Source: an uncultured Sphingomonas sp.
GTDB taxonomy: Bacteria > Pseudomonadota > Alphaproteobacteria > Sphingomonadales > Sphingomonadaceae
Direction: 5' to 3'
Assembly (NCBI RefSeq): GCF_913776855.1
Contig: NZ_CAJYQD010000031.1
Coordinates: 1 to 64,000 of the forward strand
Length of the DNA: 64,000 bases
The notes under the pieces were generated by a model. That model saw only the letters and a list, made by a program, of their open reading frames with translations, was not told the DNA's origin and ran no database searches. Position numbers and translations under genes: made by a program. Within the stretch, counting starts at the first letter, position 1. Every line of letters starts with the position of its first letter. Below are positions 62,029 to 64,000 of the stretch, one piece after another.

Positions 62029-62628
62029 ATGGACATCCGGGTTTCGGGGCACCAGGTCGATACCGGGGACGCGCTGAAGGAGATGGTCCAGGAGCGACTC
62101 CAGGGCATCGCCGACAAATATTTCCAGCGCGCGATTTCGGCGACCGCGACGTTCAGCAAGGGTCCGCACGACAATGGCTTCGTGTGCGACATCGTCTGTC
62201 ATGTGACCCAGGGCCTCGTCCTGAAGGGCCATAACACCGGACAGGAGGCGCAGGGCGCGTTCGTCGGTGCCGCCGACAAGATCGAAAAGCAGCTGCGCCG
62301 TTACACCCGCCGCCTGAAGGATCGCAACGCGGCTCAGGTCGTCGCGATGAACGAGGCCGGCGGCTATGACAACGGCTTCGATAATGCCGGCTACACCGTG
62401 TTCGGTGGCGGCGAGCAGGAAGAGGAAGAGGTTGCCGACGCCCCGCTCATCATTGCCGAGACGCGTGTCGACGTGCCCGACGCCAGCGTGTCCGATGCGG
62501 TGATGATGCTCGACCTGCGCAACACCAACGCGCTGCTGTTCAAGAACAGCGGCACCGGATCGTTCAACATGGTCTATCGTCGCCACGACGGCACGATCGG
62601 CTGGGTCGAACCCAATCGCGCGGCCTGA
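62029..62628 (+). CDS. hpf: ribosome hibernation promoting factor, long form
   Basis: 199 aa. N-terminal S30AE/YfiA domain (MDIRVSGHQVDTGDALKEMV; about 1-105) and a C-terminal dimerisation domain (about 140-199, NALLFKNSGTGSFNMVYRR), so it should join ribosomes as 100S dimers. GGAGG at 62019-62023 sets the start at 62029 rather than 62014. Followed 1 bp later by ptsN, a common pairing. Confidence 0.95.
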   Translation: MDIRVSGHQVDTGDALKEMVQERLQGIADKYFQRAISATATFSKGPHDNGFVCDIVCHVTQGLVLKGHNTGQEAQGAFVGAADKIEKQLRRYTRRLKDRNAAQVVAMNEAGGYDNGFDNAGYTVFGGGEQEEEEVADAPLIIAETRVDVPDASVSDAVMMLDLRNTNALLFKNSGTGSFNMVYRRHDGTIGWVEPNRAA

Positions 62629-62629
62629 C

Positions 62630-63097
62630 TTGTACGATTTCCATGATCTCGTGACGCCGGAAACGGTGCTGGCGGATGCTTCCGCCAGCAACCGCAAGGC
62701 GCTGTTCACCTATATCGCCTCCGTCGCACAGCCTGCGGCGGGGGTCGATGCGAAGCTGCTCGCCGATGGCATGGCCGATCGCGAGAAGCTCGGCACGACC
62801 GCCTTTGGTGGTGGCATCGCCATTCCCCATGTGCGGACCGACTGTCCACAGGGAGTGTTCGGCATCTTCGTCCGGCTGGACCGGCCGATCGATTTCGGCG
62901 CGGTCGACGAATTGCCGGTCGACCTGATCTTTGCACTGTTCTCGCCCCGTCAGGCAGGCAGCGATCATCTGAAGGCGTTGGCGCGGGTGTCGCGCGCGCT
63001 GCGGGATGCCGGCTTTCGGGCGAAATTACGCGGTGCCGGGTCGGCCGACGCGCTCTATGCGCTGCTGTCGGGTGTCGAGGCGCGTGACGCAGCCTGA
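62630..63097 (+). CDS. ptsN: PTS IIA-like nitrogen regulatory protein (EIIA-Ntr)
   Basis: 155 aa. Phosphocarrier of the nitrogen PTS with the active His67 in GIAIPHVRTD and KLGTTAFGGG. It controls stress and metabolic regulators rather than sugar import. The initiation codon is probably TTG at 62630 (TTG TAC GAT), two bases after the hpf stop, and no better codon is near, so translation probably depends on the hpf ribosomes. rpoN, often upstream, is absent here. Confidence 0.92.
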   Translation: MYDFHDLVTPETVLADASASNRKALFTYIASVAQPAAGVDAKLLADGMADREKLGTTAFGGGIAIPHVRTDCPQGVFGIFVRLDRPIDFGAVDELPVDLIFALFSPRQAGSDHLKALARVSRALRDAGFRAKLRGAGSADALYALLSGVEARDAA

Positions 63098-63548
63098 CGT
63101 GCCGGCCGGCGAAGCGGCGCATTTTCGGGCGTTGGAGGCGCTGTACGCCGCCGCACCGATCAACCGCCTGTTCGATTCCCGGCTCGAAATCGTCGAAGCC
63201 GGGGTCGCGCGCATTCATTTCACCATCGATGAACGCCATTTCCATGCCGCAGGCGCAGCGCATGGCACGACCTATTTCAAAATGCTCGACGATGCCGCCT
63301 TCTACGCCGCCAACAGCCTCGTCACCGATCGCTTCCTGCTGACCACCGCGTTCAACCTGCTCCTGCAGCGGCCGCTCGGCCCTGGCCGGGTGATCGCCGA
63401 AGGACGCTGGGTATCGGGCAGGCGCCGGGTGTTCATCGCCGACGCGCATCTGATCGATTCCGAGGGCGAGGAAGCGGCACGCGGCACCGGCACCTTCATG
63501 AAAAGCCGCATCCCGCTCGCCACCCTGCCGGGCTATCGCGCGCAGTGA
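63084..63548 (+). CDS. PaaI-type hotdog thioesterase
   Basis: About 154 aa. Hotdog-fold pattern FHAAGAAHGTTYFKMLDDAAFYAANS, FLLTTAFNLLLQRP and GRRRVFIADAHLID. Hydrolyses acyl-CoA thioesters; substrate unknown. The start is uncertain: GTG at 63084 overlaps the ptsN end, and a GTG at 63099 just after the ptsN stop is possible. Part of a run of overlapping genes. Confidence 0.87.
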   Translation: MTQPDVPAGEAAHFRALEALYAAAPINRLFDSRLEIVEAGVARIHFTIDERHFHAAGAAHGTTYFKMLDDAAFYAANSLVTDRFLLTTAFNLLLQRPLGPGRVIAEGRWVSGRRRVFIADAHLIDSEGEEAARGTGTFMKSRIPLATLPGYRAQ

Positions 63549-63880
63549 GCGATTGGCCGACGGCACTGCGGGTCAACGCCTTTGCGCGGGCCGTGGAGGC
63601 GGCCGGCGGCAGCGCGATGATTCTGGCGCGCGGCGACCGCGATTCAGGCGTCGTCCTGTTGCTGGCGATCGATCGCGATGGCACCGCTCGCCTGCTGGAG
63701 CGCGAACGCGACCTCGACGGACGTGCCCGGATCATCCACCACAAACCCGATCTGGTAGGCGAACGCGATCTGACCCCCTATTGGCAGGAACGCCGCCGAC
63801 GCGACCCCGATCTTTGGGTCGTAGAGGCGATCGTCGCACGCCCCGAACCGCTGGCCGCTGAAACGCTGTGGGCCGATTGA
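63545..63880 (+). CDS. DUF1491 family protein
   Basis: 111 aa. VNAFARAVEAAGGSAMILARGD, YWQERRRRDPDLWVVEAIV match DUF1491, an alphaproteobacterial family of unknown function. GTG start at 63545 overlaps the thioesterase stop (GTGA). No signal peptide or catalytic motif visible. Confidence 0.85.
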   Translation: MSDWPTALRVNAFARAVEAAGGSAMILARGDRDSGVVLLLAIDRDGTARLLERERDLDGRARIIHHKPDLVGERDLTPYWQERRRRDPDLWVVEAIVARPEPLAAETLWAD

Positions 63881-64000
63881 CCGCGCGACTCGGGCATCGC
63901 TAAGCGGCGGGTATCGGAGACAAGCGCTGGACCCGCCGGGTTGGGGCAGGTGGCGCAGTCGGGGGGCAGGTGCCTGTGTTTCATCGTGGACAAGGTTCCA
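63881..64000. other. right-edge sequence, no supported gene
   Basis: The last 120 bp contain a possible GTG-led plus-strand frame near 63970 running off the edge (GTG CCT GTG TTT CAT), too short to judge. No RNA gene or terminator is recognised. Confidence 0.4.

Noticed and set aside
63778..63993. 71-codon minus-strand frame at the right edge
   Set aside because: It overlaps the DUF1491 gene antisense and has Ser/Arg-rich shadow composition, with no RBS or homology.

Overview
The window is high-GC, densely coded bacterial DNA whose proteins and gene order fit a sphingomonad (Alphaproteobacteria, Sphingomonadales). Direct signs are a circularly permuted two-piece tmRNA gene with tag ANDNEALAIAA at the left edge, the order rpmF-plsX-fabH-ihfA-merR, COQ9 and HemJ, and above all the alphaproteobacterial origin neighbourhood parB-parA-rsmG-mnmG-mnmE-rho-hemJ-hemE-[gap]-ppsR-maf-aroE-coaE-dnaQ. 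I see no phage, insertion sequence, integron or CRISPR array; the window is chromosomal core sequence with a few accessory genes.

Layout. 0-4 kb: tmRNA, an Rrf2 regulator, mscL, and a lemA/TPM/TPM/NUDIX operon. 4-12.9 kb: an exported methyltransferase-like lipoprotein with prfB, a class A PBP, the fatty-acid/phospholipid cluster rpmF-plsX-fabH with ihfA and a MerR gene, and an MBL hydrolase. 13-21 kb: a pabB-pabC fusion, aspartate aminotransferase, a diguanylate cyclase behind an RBS-masking hairpin, exported MsrA, mgtE and a cyclophilin. 21-30.5 kb: a LysR gene divergent from an archaeal/eukaryotic-type CDC48 AAA ATPase, then a type III polyketide synthase / methyltransferase / FAD oxidoreductase operon and a second class A PBP. 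30.5-47 kb: sco1-ycgN-ygjP, ssb, feoAB, COQ9, glutaredoxin, aminotransferase, Old Yellow Enzyme, carD, ferredoxin, an S4 protein, a SUV3-like helicase and an M23 peptidase. 47-64 kb: a HerA-like ATPase, the segregation and tRNA-modification genes, rho and haem genes, then the intergenic region 57,996-58,322, and to its right ppsR-maf-aroE-coaE-dnaQ-hpf-ptsN.

The most informative structure is the replication origin. The hemE/ppsR gap carries two perfect DnaA boxes, several near-perfect ones and an AT-rich stretch. Every gene from 47.1 to 58.0 kb is on the minus strand and every gene from 58.3 to 63.9 kb on the plus strand, so transcription leaves this point in both directions. Four parS-like 16-mers lie at 42.2, 50.6, 53.0 and 59.8 kb around the parAB genes.

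The second theme is a family of about 80-100 bp double-hairpin repeats at seven places. One copy lies in frame inside a ygjP-type metallopeptidase gene and adds exactly 28 codons. Other points worth a second look are a small-RNA or attenuator candidate upstream of CDC48, a Fur-box-like palindrome abutting the feoA start codon, and the polyketide operon. I did not find a clearly new multi-gene defence or mobile system; the closest to undescribed biology are the repeat-in-gene case, the CDC48 leader and the polyketide operon.
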